A stretch of 64,000 bases of DNA from Bradyrhizobium sp. WBAH42. GTDB lineage: Bacteria > Pseudomonadota > Alphaproteobacteria > Rhizobiales > Xanthobacteraceae. The stretch lies in the NCBI RefSeq assembly GCF_024585265.1, contig NZ_CP036533.1, forward strand, positions 1-64,000. Reading direction: 5' to 3'. Positions 41,012 to 50,670 of this stretch are shown one piece after another. Made by a program: the position numbers and the translations under genes. Numbering within the stretch: position 1 is the first letter of the stretch; each line of letters starts with the position of its first letter. Below the pieces are notes generated by a model. It searched no databases and was not told where the DNA came from. It saw nothing but the letters and a program-made list of their open reading frames with translations.

Positions 41012-43108
41012 CTATTTCGACGTCAATGCCGCCACAGGCCGCCAAGTGACGTCGGGCGCAGCTGCAGCGAGCCGACGGCAGCGGTCACGCATCAGCTCGG
41101 CCGGACGATCGTCGCCGCGTTGCCTCAGCACGGCCTCGAAATCGGCGAGTGCGTCGGCAAATCGGCGCGCGCGATAGGCGGCGAGACCGCGTTCGTAATC
41201 CGCGATCCAGCCGATCGTGTCGCTGCCCGCCGCATTATCGTTCACCATCCCGATCAGCTCGTGAACGGACAGCCCCTCCTCGCGTCCGTAAACCGCGATG
41301 CTGTCGACCTCGCGCGTGACGACGGCGCCGCGCGCCAGACGTTCGGTCGCCGCGCCGATCAGGATTTGCGTGCCGTAAGATTTGTTGGCGCCTTCGAGCC
41401 GGCTCGCAACGTTTACGGCATCGCCGATCACCGTGTAGTTCAGCCGCAGCTCCGAGCCGATATTGCCGACCAGCATGCGGCCGGAATTGATGCCGATGCG
41501 GATCTGGAGCGGCTGGCCGAGATCGTCGACGAGGCCGGATTGTTCGACCGCAAGGCGGCAGGCGAGCGCGGCGCGGCAGCATCGCGCGGCGTGATCGTCT
41601 TGCGCCTGCGGCGCGCCCCAGAACGCCATCACGGCATCGCCGATGAACTTGTCGATGGTCCCGCCATTGGCGACGATGATCTCCGAGGTGAGGTCGAGAT
41701 AGCGCGACAGCAGCGGCACGACGCGATCGCCGAGCCGCTCCGACAATCCGGTGAAGCCGGCTATGTCGATGAACATCACGCTGAGCTCCTGGATGCTGCC
41801 GCCCGGCCGCGCCTCGACGCCCTGACGCAGCAGGCCGCGGACGAGATCCGCCGGGATGAACTTGCGGAATGCGGACAGGCCGGCCGCCATCTCCGCGATT
41901 GCACCCGACAGGCTCGCGATCTCCTTGAGCCGCGACGGATGGCGACGAACCTGCTCCAGTGCGAAGGCTTCGACATGGCGCAGCTCGCCGACGACGCGCG
42001 ACAGCGGCGCGGCGATGACGGACCGCGCCAGCATCGCCGAGGCCAGCGCCGCGAGCACGGCGCCGACGGCAAGACCGAGGATCAGGCGATGCAATGTCGT
42101 CTCGACCGGCCCGAGAAATTCGGCCTCGGGGATCACGGTCGCGAGCGACCAGCCGGGAAACGGCAGCGGCGTCAGCGCAACCTCATAGGCCGCGCCGCCC
42201 GAGGTGAGCCGGCTCCGCCAGGCCTCCTTGCGGCCGGCCTCCCCCGCCTGGTCGAGCGCTGCGCGCGCCAGCGGCAGCAGCGTCGTGTCGCCGCGCGCCG
42301 GATGGAGCTCGTCGGCGTCCTTGTCCGGCGCTGCGACGAGCTCGCCGCTGCCGTCGACGATGAAGGCGGTGCCGGTGCGCCCGACCTCCAGCTGCGACAG
42401 GAAGCGCGCGAGCCTGGTATATTCGATGATGACGGCAAGCACGCCTTGCCGTTCCTGGTAGACGTCGATCGGTCCGGCGAAAGCGATCGACGGGCGCTCG
42501 CCGGTCGCATGGTCCATCACCCTGAACCATTGCGGGTCGTCCGCGCCGAGCCCGGCCTTGAACCAGGCCTGATCGGCGACGCGGAAATCGGTCGGCTCGA
42601 AGCGCCGGTTGGCGAACTCGATGTCGCCGGGCACCACGTCATATTCGTCGACGCGGCGCTGCCCCGGATGATCCGTCAGCGAGATCTCCATCATCTCCAG
42701 GCGCCGATCGCCGAGCTTGTGCGCGGCGAAGAAGGAGCCGTCGGGCCAGCCGAACGCGACCCAGGAAATCGTCGCCTGCGATTGCAATTGCGAGAGAAAG
42801 ACGAACTCGCGCTTGTCGGCCTCGCGGGTGTCGAGCACGTTCTGGAGGAACAGGGTGCGGATCGCGGTGTGCGCGGCCCGCGCCTCGTCGACGATGGCCG
42901 AGACTTCCTTGCGCACCGCCGCCACGATCTGCTCGTTGATGGTCGAGGCGAGCTGCCGGCTGGCCGCCTCCGCCGTGCGCCACCACAGCAGGCTGGAAAG
43001 CGCCGCGGTCAGCAGGATCGCCGTGAGGACCAGCGCGGACACAGCAAGGCGGATGCTCACCGTCATCCTTGCGATCGCACGAAGCTGGCGTCCGGGATCG
43101 ACGTTCAT
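41012..43108 (-). CDS. Membrane-bound class III cyclase with dCache-like sensor
   Basis: A 698-residue receptor cyclase. It has a membrane helix near 20-42 and a large periplasmic sensor (about 45-345; contains VAFGWPDGSFFAAHKLGD and FRVMDHATGERPSIAFAGPI, a double-Cache look). A second helix (LILGLAVGAVLAALASAMLA) and a HAMP-like linker follow. The cyclase domain has FIDIAGFTGLSERLGD, FIGDAVMAFWGAP and GDAVNVASRLEG, with all catalytic residues kept. A C-terminal TPR-like tail ends the protein. It probably reads an outside ligand and makes cAMP. Single gene. Confidence 0.9.
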   Translation of the reverse strand: MNVDPGRQLRAIARMTVSIRLAVSALVLTAILLTAALSSLLWWRTAEAASRQLASTINEQIVAAVRKEVSAIVDEARAAHTAIRTLFLQNVLDTREADKREFVFLSQLQSQATISWVAFGWPDGSFFAAHKLGDRRLEMMEISLTDHPGQRRVDEYDVVPGDIEFANRRFEPTDFRVADQAWFKAGLGADDPQWFRVMDHATGERPSIAFAGPIDVYQERQGVLAVIIEYTRLARFLSQLEVGRTGTAFIVDGSGELVAAPDKDADELHPARGDTTLLPLARAALDQAGEAGRKEAWRSRLTSGGAAYEVALTPLPFPGWSLATVIPEAEFLGPVETTLHRLILGLAVGAVLAALASAMLARSVIAAPLSRVVGELRHVEAFALEQVRRHPSRLKEIASLSGAIAEMAAGLSAFRKFIPADLVRGLLRQGVEARPGGSIQELSVMFIDIAGFTGLSERLGDRVVPLLSRYLDLTSEIIVANGGTIDKFIGDAVMAFWGAPQAQDDHAARCCRAALACRLAVEQSGLVDDLGQPLQIRIGINSGRMLVGNIGSELRLNYTVIGDAVNVASRLEGANKSYGTQILIGAATERLARGAVVTREVDSIAVYGREEGLSVHELIGMVNDNAAGSDTIGWIADYERGLAAYRARRFADALADFEAVLRQRGDDRPAELMRDRCRRLAAAAPDVTWRPVAALTSK

Positions 43109-43419
43109 GGTTGTATCCGCCTTTGGGTGGGCACGGCTCCTGTCATCGCTCTACGCAGATTTCCTACCGTCCGTTACCTCTGCCAAGTTTGGTAGGACGC
43201 ATCCAATGCTCTCGCTCTAACGTGTCGATAGCGCCAAGGCATTGGATTTGGCCGCCCACTTGCCCACTAATCCCCACCCAAGCGCACCGCCGTGCGCCCG
43301 ACCCACTCGGTCTCACGGATTCGTGAGCAGCCCGCCGTAACGCGGGCGGCGCGCGGAGCGAAGGAGACCATGCGCGCATCCCCGCCCAGGCGATGCCACC
43401 TCGAACAGGAGAACCTCTG
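43109..43419. other. Intergenic, 311 bases, with an inverted repeat
   Basis: ATCCAATGC (near 43201-43209) and GCATTGGAT (near 43242-43250) form a 9-bp stem with a 32-base loop. It lies between the divergent cyclase and bufferin genes and could bind a regulator. No gene is seen here. Confidence 0.4.
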
Positions 43420-43725
43420 ATGTCTGTCAAACATGCCGTGACCTCTCTCGTCCTCGCCGGTGCGGTGTCGACCGCGCTCGCAACGCTTGCCTCCGCCGGC
43501 CCTCTGACCAAGGCCGAAGCCGATGCCGCCGTCGCCGCCAAGAAAGAGAAGTGCTTCGGCGTCGCACTGAAAGGCCAGAACGATTGCGCGGCGGGACCGG
43601 GCACGACCTGCCAGGGCACCTCGACCGTCGACTTCCAGGGCAATGCCTGGAAATTCGTCCAGGGCGGCACCTGCACCAGCATCGAGCTGCCGGGCGGCAA
43701 GAAGGGTTCGCTCAAGCCGGTGTAA
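43420..43725 (+). CDS. bufA1: Bufferin precursor (DUF2282, BufA1-like)
   Basis: A 101-residue protein from ATG 43420 (AGGAG upstream). It has an N-terminal Sec signal ([20 protein letters not shown], then [12 protein letters not shown]) and a mature part with four Cys (KCFGV, NDCAAG, TTCQGT, GTCTSI). That is the pattern of DUF2282 bufferins. In known bufferins the MNIO enzyme converts Cys residues to thiooxazole-type groups that bind copper in the periplasm. It is the first gene of bufA-bufB-bufC-doxX, 37 bases before bufB. Copper control is likely by family, but I see no operator. Confidence 0.88.
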   Translation: MSVKHAVTSLVLAGAVSTALATLASAGPLTKAEADAAVAAKKEKCFGVALKGQNDCAAGPGTTCQGTSTVDFQGNAWKFVQGGTCTSIELPGGKKGSLKPV

Positions 43726-43762
43726 CGGCCGGCGCAACGGGAAGCGCGAACGGAGCAGCACG

Positions 43763-44677
43763 ATGAGCACAATCAATCCGGCCCCGCCAGCAGCGTTGCC
43801 GCTCCGCTTCGCAACGCCGATCGGCGGTGTTGCCGGGACGAGTTTCAAGCCCGAGCACCTCCCCGCAATTCTCGAGGCCAAGCCTCGGCGCGGCTTCTTC
43901 GAGGTCCACGCCGAGAACTACATGGGCGCTGGCGGGCCGCCGCATCGCGCGCTGGAGGCGATCCGCCGCGATCATCCGCTCTCGCTGCACGGCGTGTGCA
44001 TGTCGATCGGCGGACCCCGCCCGCTCGACAAGGCGCATCTGGCGCGTTTCCGCGGCCTGGTCGCGCGCTATCAGCCCGCGCTGGTGTCCGAGCATCTCGC
44101 GTGGTCGACGCACGAGACCAGCTTCTTCAACGATCTGCTGCCCCTGCCCTACACCGCCGCGACGCTGGCCTGCGTCTGCGATCACATCGACCAGGTGCAG
44201 GAGGCGATCCGCCGGCCGTTGCTCCTGGAAAACCCGTCGACCTATCTCGCCTTCCGCGAATCCTCGATGCGCGAAACCGAATTCATCCGCGCCGTTGCGG
44301 AGCGCACCGGCTGCGGCCTGCTGCTCGACGTCAACAATTTGTTCGTCTCCGCGACCAACCATGGATATTCGGCGCTCGACTACCTCGCTGATTTCCCGCT
44401 GTCGCGCGTCGAGGAAATTCATCTCGCCGGGCATGCCGAGCAGGCCGACGACGAGGGTGACCTGCTGTTGATCGACAGCCACGACGGCCCGGTCGCGGAC
44501 GCCGTCTGGAAGCTCTACGAAATCGTCATCCAACGCCGCGGGCCGGTACCGACGCTGATCGAATGGGACAGCAAGATTCCGGACTGGCCGGTGCTGCAAG
44601 CGGAGGCCGCTGCAGCCCAGGCGATCCTCGACCGCCGTCAGTCCGCAGCAATGGCAGGAGACCGTCATGCTGCCTGA
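43763..44677 (+). CDS. bufB: MNIO enzyme (DUF692), BufB
   Basis: A 304-residue DUF692 multinuclear iron enzyme that modifies Cys of the bufferin. The start ATG 43763 (CGGAGCAGCACG upstream) gives a TIM-barrel protein. Metal-binding residues are in [50 protein letters not shown] and IHLAGHAE, the His/Asp/Asn set of the family. All look intact. Its stop lies 11 bases inside bufC, so it needs its partner for substrate recognition. Confidence 0.92.
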   Translation: MSTINPAPPAALPLRFATPIGGVAGTSFKPEHLPAILEAKPRRGFFEVHAENYMGAGGPPHRALEAIRRDHPLSLHGVCMSIGGPRPLDKAHLARFRGLVARYQPALVSEHLAWSTHETSFFNDLLPLPYTAATLACVCDHIDQVQEAIRRPLLLENPSTYLAFRESSMRETEFIRAVAERTGCGLLLDVNNLFVSATNHGYSALDYLADFPLSRVEEIHLAGHAEQADDEGDLLLIDSHDGPVADAVWKLYEIVIQRRGPVPTLIEWDSKIPDWPVLQAEAAAAQAILDRRQSAAMAGDRHAA

Positions 44678-45449
44678 ACCCGGCTTGTCCTTTGCCGCAT
44701 CGTTCGCGCCGGCGCTGCTGGATCCGGCACGCAGCACGCCTGAGCTGGTCACCGGCCCGAACGGCAAAGCCGCCGGCCGGCGCTACGACGTCTACCGCAA
44801 CAACGTCACGGTCAGCCTGATCGACGCGCTGGCCGCGATCTATCCGGCGGTGCAGCGCATCACCGGCACCGACTTCTTCCGCGCGATGGCGCGCTTGCAT
44901 GTGCGCAGCCATCCGCCAACATCGCCGCTGCTGTTCGAATACGGCTGCGATTTCCCGGAGTTCATCGAAGCTTACGAGCATGCGAAAGATATGCCCTGGC
45001 TCGCCGACGTCGCGCGTCTCGAACGGGCCTGGCTCGATGCCTATCACGCCGCCGACGCCGCCCCGCTATCGCCGGCCCGGCTCGTGGCGGTGACACCCGA
45101 TCGCTTGGCTGATCTGGTGTTCATTCCGCACCCGGCCGCACGATGCCTGCGTTCGGACTACGCCGCCGTGACGATCTTTGCGGCCAACCGCGACAACGCG
45201 CCGGTCATGCGGATCGATGCCTCGACGCCGGAGGATGCGCTGGTCACGCGAGGCGAGTTCGACGTCGCCGTGCGCCGCCTGCCACCCGGCGGCGCGGTCT
45301 TCGCGCACCTTCTCATGTCAGGGCGACCGCTCGGCGAGGCCGCGGCGGCGGCACTGGAGGCTGCAAGCGAATTCGACATCGCCGCGAACATCGCCGGGCT
45401 GATGGAAGCCGGCGCCTTCACCTCGCTCTGTTGCGGAGACCCATCATGA
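44667..45449 (+). CDS. bufC: BufC (DUF2063), bufferin-maturation partner
   Basis: A 260-residue DUF2063 protein that brings the bufferin to BufB. It starts at ATG 44667 inside the end of bufB. The N-terminal DUF2063 part is seen ([20 protein letters not shown], then [20 protein letters not shown]). A C-terminal domain follows ([20 protein letters not shown] and a [20 protein letters not shown] end). No catalytic motif, as expected for a binding partner. Overlaps the doxX gene by 4 bases. Confidence 0.9.
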   Translation: MLPEPGLSFAASFAPALLDPARSTPELVTGPNGKAAGRRYDVYRNNVTVSLIDALAAIYPAVQRITGTDFFRAMARLHVRSHPPTSPLLFEYGCDFPEFIEAYEHAKDMPWLADVARLERAWLDAYHAADAAPLSPARLVAVTPDRLADLVFIPHPAARCLRSDYAAVTIFAANRDNAPVMRIDASTPEDALVTRGEFDVAVRRLPPGGAVFAHLLMSGRPLGEAAAAALEAASEFDIAANIAGLMEAGAFTSLCCGDPS

Positions 45450-45955
45450 TCACGGACCAGCACATGACGACCGCCAGCGGCCTGCCCTTGCCCGGAGCAA
45501 TCATCGACAGAGCCAATCATCTCGTGCAGACGCTCGCGACGCCATCGCTGGTCCAGCTGGTGCTGCGCCTCGCGCTGGCCGTGCCATTTTGGCGCTCGGG
45601 CCTGCTCAAATGGGGCGGCTTCCTCAAGCTCAACGACACCGCGGTGACGCTGTTCAGCGACGAATTCATGCTGCATCTGCCGGGCGGGCCCTATCACTTT
45701 CCGGCACCGACGGTGATGGCCTTCCTGTCGGGCTGCGGCGAGATCATGTTCCCGATCCTGCTGGTGCTGGGGCTCGGCACGCGGTTCGCAGCGCTCGGGC
45801 TGCTGTTCATGACGGTGATCGTCGAGCTCACGGTGCCCGACGGCTGGCCGATCCACCTCACCTGGGCGGCGATGGCGCTCGGCATCATGGCTTACGGGCC
45901 CGGGCTCATCTCGCTCGACCATCTTGTTTGTCGTGCGCGGTCGCACGGGCGATGA
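45446..45955 (+). CDS. doxX: DoxX family membrane protein
   Basis: A 169-residue inner-membrane protein with four helices (LVLRLALAVPFWRSGLLKWG first; then PTVMAFLSGCGEIMFPILLV, TRFAALGLLFMTVIVELTVP, and HLTWAAMALGIMAYGPGLIS). It shows the DoxX pattern RLALAVPFWRSGLLKW. DoxX-like proteins often follow bufferin genes and may help redox or copper handling. Its ATG overlaps the bufC stop, so it is the last gene of the operon. Confidence 0.88.
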   Translation: MITDQHMTTASGLPLPGAIIDRANHLVQTLATPSLVQLVLRLALAVPFWRSGLLKWGGFLKLNDTAVTLFSDEFMLHLPGGPYHFPAPTVMAFLSGCGEIMFPILLVLGLGTRFAALGLLFMTVIVELTVPDGWPIHLTWAAMALGIMAYGPGLISLDHLVCRARSHGR

Positions 45956-45979
45956 GCCTGCGATCTTATCTATCCACAA

Positions 45980-46133
45980 GCACTCCGTCATCCTGAGGTG
46001 CGCGCCCTTGCGCGCCTCGAAGGATGAGCTGCAAGCGTCTGTGGCCCATCCTTCGAGGCACACCTTGCGATGCGAGCGCATCGCAAGGCTCGCACCTCCA
46101 GCGACAACTGCTTCGCAGTTGCGCAGGGATGAC
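45980..46133. repeat. Extragenic palindromic repeat, Bradyrhizobium type
   Basis: CACTCCGTCATCCTGAGGTG at the left and a reverse-complement-like GCACCT...GGATGACG at the right enclose GCGCGCC-CTTG-CGCGCCTCG and CATCCTTCGAGG. The words CTTCGAAGGATG, CATCCTTCG and CGTCATCCTGAGG recur in intergenic repeats of bradyrhizobia. Not coding. It sits after the bufferin operon and may act as a transcription end. Confidence 0.6.
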
Positions 46134-46253
46134 GGCTGCGGGTGTGATGAGCGTAGCTACATCCCACTCAAACGCTATCGACCGCGAGGTGCTAGCCTTG
46201 GCGGGAAACCATGGTAATTTGCACCTCGTGTCAGAACCTTCAGCGAGGCTAAC

Positions 46254-47066
46254 ATGCCCGACACTGACAAGGTCTTCGCCGGCTCGATTCCGAAAATCTA
46301 CGACGATTATCTCGTCCCGATGATCTTCGCCGTCTATGCGGAGGACATGGCTCGGCGCGTCGCCGCACGCTCTCCCTCCGTATTGCTCGAGATCGCCGCG
46401 GGCACCGGCGCCGTGACGCGTGCCGTGGCGGCGGCGCTGCCGCGCGGCGTTCGCTACGTTGCAACCGATCTCAACGAGCCGATGCTCGCGGTCGCAGCGC
46501 AGCGCCAGTCGGATGACGATCGCATCACCTGGCGTCAGGCTGACGGGATGGCCCTGCCCTTCGGCAATGCCGAGTTCGACGTGGTCTGCTGCCAGTTCGG
46601 CGCGATGTTCTTTCCGGACCGCATCAAGGCCTATGGAGAGGTGAAGCGCGTCCTGAAGGGCGACGGCACGTTCGTGTTCAATGTCTGGGATCGCATCGAG
46701 GACAACGTGCTGACGCATGAAGCCACGGCCGCGCTCGGAAAGCTGTTTCCCGATGATCCGCCGCGTTTCATGATCCGGACGCCGCACGGCTATCACGACA
46801 AGGCCGTCATCAGGGGCGATCTCGAACGCGCGGGCTTCCGCGACATCTCGATCGAAACCCGATCCGAAATCAGCCGCGCGCCGTCAGCCGAGTACGTCGC
46901 CATTGCGCTCTGCCAGGGCACGCCGCTGCGCAGCGAGATCGAGGCACGGGATGCCGGCAAGCTTCAGGCCGCAACCGAGATCGTTGCCGAGACGATCCGG
47001 ACGCGCCATGGGTCCGGGCCGGTCGAGGGCAAGATCCAGGCGATCGTGATCGAGGCCCGCCCCTAG
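46254..47066 (+). CDS. SAM-dependent methyltransferase (class I)
   Basis: A 270-residue methyltransferase of the UbiE/COQ5-like class. Motif I is VLLEIAAGTGAVTRAVA, followed by ATDLNEPMLAVA (acidic residue of motif II), DGMALPFGNAEFDVVCCQFG (motif III) and KRVLKGDGTFVFNVWD. The substrate cannot be told. It starts at ATG 46254 after TCAGCGAGGCTAAC. Convergent with the L,D-transpeptidase gene; no other partner. Confidence 0.85.
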   Translation: MPDTDKVFAGSIPKIYDDYLVPMIFAVYAEDMARRVAARSPSVLLEIAAGTGAVTRAVAAALPRGVRYVATDLNEPMLAVAAQRQSDDDRITWRQADGMALPFGNAEFDVVCCQFGAMFFPDRIKAYGEVKRVLKGDGTFVFNVWDRIEDNVLTHEATAALGKLFPDDPPRFMIRTPHGYHDKAVIRGDLERAGFRDISIETRSEISRAPSAEYVAIALCQGTPLRSEIEARDAGKLQAATEIVAETIRTRHGSGPVEGKIQAIVIEARP

Positions 47067-47095
47067 CTGCGGGCGTCGGCCGACGCGGCGCGTCC

Positions 47096-48646
47096 TTACC
47101 AGAAGCCCCGCTGCATCGGCTGCGCCGGCTGATAATACTGGTACTGGCTGCGCCGGCGCGGGTTGGCCGGCTGGACGTACGGATCGCGCTGCTGGAAGAA
47201 GAAGCCGAAGCCGTTATTGTCCCAGCCGTCATCGCTTGCGATCATCGCAGGCGCGGTCGGCTTGCGCGTGATGAAGCCGCCTTGCGGCTCGTTGCTCAGC
47301 ACCGCGACGAACTCGGTCCGGTAATTGGTCTCGCTGCTCAGCGGCTCGTCTGAGATGATGATCGAGGAGCGCGGCAACGCGGTCGGCCCGATGCGGTCCC
47401 ACACGTCCTGCGGGATGGTGATGCGGTCGAGCGCGTTGCGTGCCTCGTCGCCGTTCTCGATCGTGACCACGCTCCAGCGCAAGCCGGTGCCGCTCTTCGC
47501 CATCGCCGTGAAGATATGCGTGCCGATCGGCTGCTCGGGATTGCGGATCGTGACGGGGACCTCGATGCTGGTGTCGAACACCTCGCCGCCGCCGTCGGGC
47601 GCCGGCTTGTGCGTGTTCCGCCGCACGTAGAGCTTCTGTGTCGAACGGCTGATGTAGACCGAGACCGGCTCGCCGGCGAGCTTTGCGTCGGTCGCCAGCT
47701 TGACGGCCTCGGTTTTTCTGGCCGCAGCGGTCTTCGCGGCTTCCTTGGTCGCGGCCACCGCATCGCGCTTCGGCTGCGCGGCGGCCCTGGCGGCGTCGAG
47801 CTGCGTCGCCGTGTCGGCAGCCTTGGCTGCCGCCTTCTGCTTCAGCTCCTCGGCCTTGGCGCGGGCCTGATCGTTCCTGGCATTCGCGAGCGTCTTGTCG
47901 GCGAAGGCAAGCTCGGCATCGGCGCGGGCCTTCTGCTGTTCCAGCTTGCGCAGCGCGGCCGGGAGCGAGGCGGCTTCCTTCGCGGCGGCGGACGCAGCCT
48001 TCTTGGCCTCGTCGGCCGCCCTTGTGGCCTCCTCGGCCTCGGCGGAGAGCTTGTCGGCCCGAGCAGGCACGGCCGCGATGGCCTCCGGCTTCGGCACGAA
48101 CAGCGAGGGGTGAGAGAAGTCGGTCGGGACCGAGTCATACGGCGAGATGATCACGCGCATCCCGAGATAGGTCTTGTCGAACAGGTTCTCGGCGAAGCCG
48201 AACGGCATGCGCACGCAGCCATGCGAGGCGGCGTAGCCGGGCAGCGGTCCGCCATGCAGGGCGATGCCGTTCCAGGTGATGCGCTGCATATGCGGCATCC
48301 AGGCATCGTCATACATCGTCGAGCGGTGCTCCCTTTCCTTCTCGACGATGGCGAACACCCCGGCCGGCGTCTCGCGGCCCGTGGTGCCGGTCGATACCGG
48401 CGCGCGCAGGATCCAGCCATCGGCATCGTAGAACGTGACCTGCTGGCTCTTGATCGACACGATCGCCATGATCGGCTCGCCGGCCACACGCTGCGCCACC
48501 GCCTCGGCCACCTGGCGCTGCTGCTTGGCCGCAATCGCCGGGGCCACCGCTGCAAGGGTCGCCGCCGCCACGAACGCCATGATTCCGGCAGGCCCCCGGC
48601 GCCCCACCGCCCTGATGGATTGCGCCGTCGTCGATCGGTTTTTCAT
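47096..48646 (-). CDS. L,D-transpeptidase (YkuD) with coiled-coil linker
   Basis: A 516-residue periplasmic protein. A signal anchor at residues 18-40 (IMAFVAAATLAAVAPAIAAK) is followed by a YkuD domain whose catalytic site HGGPLPGYAASHGCVRM holds the active Cys and His (residues about 131-147). A long Ala/Lys/Glu coiled coil (about 200-310) follows, then a second domain with VSVYISRSTQKLYVRRN. A Gln/Pro/Tyr-rich tail ends it. Such enzymes form 3-3 peptidoglycan cross-links or attach proteins to the wall. The second domain also resembles a YkuD core but I do not see its Cys. Confidence 0.88.
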   Translation of the reverse strand: MKNRSTTAQSIRAVGRRGPAGIMAFVAAATLAAVAPAIAAKQQRQVAEAVAQRVAGEPIMAIVSIKSQQVTFYDADGWILRAPVSTGTTGRETPAGVFAIVEKEREHRSTMYDDAWMPHMQRITWNGIALHGGPLPGYAASHGCVRMPFGFAENLFDKTYLGMRVIISPYDSVPTDFSHPSLFVPKPEAIAAVPARADKLSAEAEEATRAADEAKKAASAAAKEAASLPAALRKLEQQKARADAELAFADKTLANARNDQARAKAEELKQKAAAKAADTATQLDAARAAAQPKRDAVAATKEAAKTAAARKTEAVKLATDAKLAGEPVSVYISRSTQKLYVRRNTHKPAPDGGGEVFDTSIEVPVTIRNPEQPIGTHIFTAMAKSGTGLRWSVVTIENGDEARNALDRITIPQDVWDRIGPTALPRSSIIISDEPLSSETNYRTEFVAVLSNEPQGGFITRKPTAPAMIASDDGWDNNGFGFFFQQRDPYVQPANPRRRSQYQYYQPAQPMQRGFW

Positions 48647-48885
48647 GCCATCCTCGGTCGAACTGCCAGTCGGCTGGTGTCGCTCACGTGCCAGATTGGA
48701 GTCATTGCATTAAGAAATCGCAGCCGCCTTACGTTCCCTCTGTGGCGAGATTCGGCACTTCCGGCGGCAAATCTCTCATATACGACGCCTCGCCCAGGCG
48801 GAAGGCGGCCTTCAGCCGAGGCTGGCCCGAAGCTGGTCTGGACCACTGCGGCAGAATGTCCGATCAGCCGCCCACGGCGGCGCGG

Positions 48886-50322
48886 CTAGACGCCCAACGC
48901 CTTGCGGTTCAGCGTTCGCAGTACACGCAGCGACAAGGTTCGCACGTTCGCAACATTGAGCAGCCAGGCCGCAGCCGCATAGGCAAGGCCGCCGGCGAGG
49001 CTGACGATGACGAGCGATACGAGGCCGGTGCCGCCCGCTTGCGAGCGCGCCAGCAGAATTGCCGCCGCCATCGCGGCTGCGGAGGCGGCAACGCCGGCGA
49101 GGCGATTGAGCTCGAACGGGACTGGATGGGCCCGATGCATCAGGACGAGTGCGACGAGGAAGCCGATCGCCTCGGTTGCCAGCGTCGCCAGCGCCGCGCC
49201 GTACAGGCCGTAGCCGCCGATCAGCGCGAACATCAGAATCACACTGATCACCAGCGTGAGAAAGGATTGCGCCGCCAGCATGAACGGCCGCTCGGCGAGC
49301 TGGAAGCTGATCTGAACGTAGAACTGATTGGCGATGCCGAAAAGCCGCGCGAGCACCAGGGTCGGCAGCAGCGCCGAGACGCCGGCGCGGAAGTCGATGC
49401 CGACGAGCGTGCCGGCCACCTGGTCCGCGGCGAGCGCAAGCCACACCGCAACGGGCGCGACGACGACGAGCAGGAGCTCGAGGCTTTCGGTCAGCCGCTC
49501 GCGCGTCGTCTCGCCGTTATTCTCGGACAATGACCGGAACACCAGCGGCACGGTCGCCGCGGCGACGCTGGATGCGATCATGACCATGAACTGGCGCGGC
49601 AGATCGGCGGCAACGCCGAAAATGCCGGCAGCGTCCTTGCCGAGCAGATAGGCGACGATCAGCCGGTCGCAGGCCGAATAAACTGCGACGGAGAGGCCGG
49701 CCAGCGTCAGCGGCAGGCCATAGCGCGCCAGCTGCATGAACTGGCTGCGCTGGAAGCGCGCAATCCTGGTGCGGTCGCCGACGAGATTGAGGATGATGCC
49801 GGCGAGCGAGCCCAGACCGAATGCGGCGAGCAGTCCCAATCCACCCCAGCCGAGCCAGATGCCGAGCAGACCGAAGCCGACGCTGGAGACGCTGCGCACG
49901 ATCGAGATCGCCGCGAAGCGGTAGGGCCGCAATTTGGCGCGCTCGAACTCCTGGCCGACATCGACCGCGTTGGCCATGATCGCGACGAACATGCTGGCGA
50001 GCAGCAGCTCGACGCTGACATCGCTGCGGAACAGGACAATCAACGGCGTGGTGGCGCAGAGCACGGCGACAGTCAGGGCAAAGGCGACGATCGCCGTGCC
50101 GCGAAAATCGACCTCCGCCGACATCGCCTGATAGCGCGACACCGACAGCTTGATCCAGGCGAAGAAGATCGCACCCAGAATGCCCGCAAGGCTGATGCCG
50201 ACCACATAGACGCCGTACTCCGCCGGGCTCAGCAGCCGCGTATAGGCCGTGACGGCCAAGAAGCCCACCGCCGCAGGCAGGATGTAGGCGACGAGATAAA
50301 TCGAGAAATGGCGGTTCAGCAT
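48886..50322 (-). CDS. Polysaccharide flippase (Wzx/MATE-like)
   Basis: A 478-residue membrane protein with about 12-14 helices. The start at 50322 gives MLNRHFSIYLVAYILPAAVG and TAYTRLLSPAEYGVYVVGIS, the usual first two helices of oligosaccharide flippases. Later come FRSLSENNGETTRERLTESL and a hydrophobic C-terminal set. It moves lipid-linked sugar units across the inner membrane. The GH10 enzyme and DUF6492 protein near it suggest a small polysaccharide cluster. The ribosome site before 50322 is weak; an upstream start at 50427 would add 35 residues without hydrophobic character. Confidence 0.82.
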   Translation of the reverse strand: MLNRHFSIYLVAYILPAAVGFLAVTAYTRLLSPAEYGVYVVGISLAGILGAIFFAWIKLSVSRYQAMSAEVDFRGTAIVAFALTVAVLCATTPLIVLFRSDVSVELLLASMFVAIMANAVDVGQEFERAKLRPYRFAAISIVRSVSSVGFGLLGIWLGWGGLGLLAAFGLGSLAGIILNLVGDRTRIARFQRSQFMQLARYGLPLTLAGLSVAVYSACDRLIVAYLLGKDAAGIFGVAADLPRQFMVMIASSVAAATVPLVFRSLSENNGETTRERLTESLELLLVVVAPVAVWLALAADQVAGTLVGIDFRAGVSALLPTLVLARLFGIANQFYVQISFQLAERPFMLAAQSFLTLVISVILMFALIGGYGLYGAALATLATEAIGFLVALVLMHRAHPVPFELNRLAGVAASAAAMAAAILLARSQAGGTGLVSLVIVSLAGGLAYAAAAWLLNVANVRTLSLRVLRTLNRKALGV

Positions 50323-50670
50323 GCGAGCACGGGACCGGCAGCGGACTTGCGAGTGTGGCGAGGCTCGATCCAAATTGGATCTTGGCGGGCGAACGAACTG
50401 CGCCGCAGCATCCCTCAAGAGTGTCACATAAGTCTGCAGATCGGGCGGCGAATGCGGCGTTGGAGCGGCTTTCGCGCGTTAGCGTTAAATTTGCCCTGTG
50501 CTGAACGGGCGCATGGATCAGGGAAAAGAAACCATGTTTCCCGGCGTTTTTCGCTTCCGGGTCCCTTTTTACCCGCCCTGCTGCAGAGTTAACCGAACGC
50601 CATGAAACCCGGGCGGTTCACCGCACCGCTTGGTACGAAGGCGCGTTGGTTGCAGAAGGAACGTCCCAAC

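Noticed and set aside
40937..43195. 752-codon open frame on the plus strand
   Set aside because: Opposite to the dCache cyclase and the same kind of shadow.
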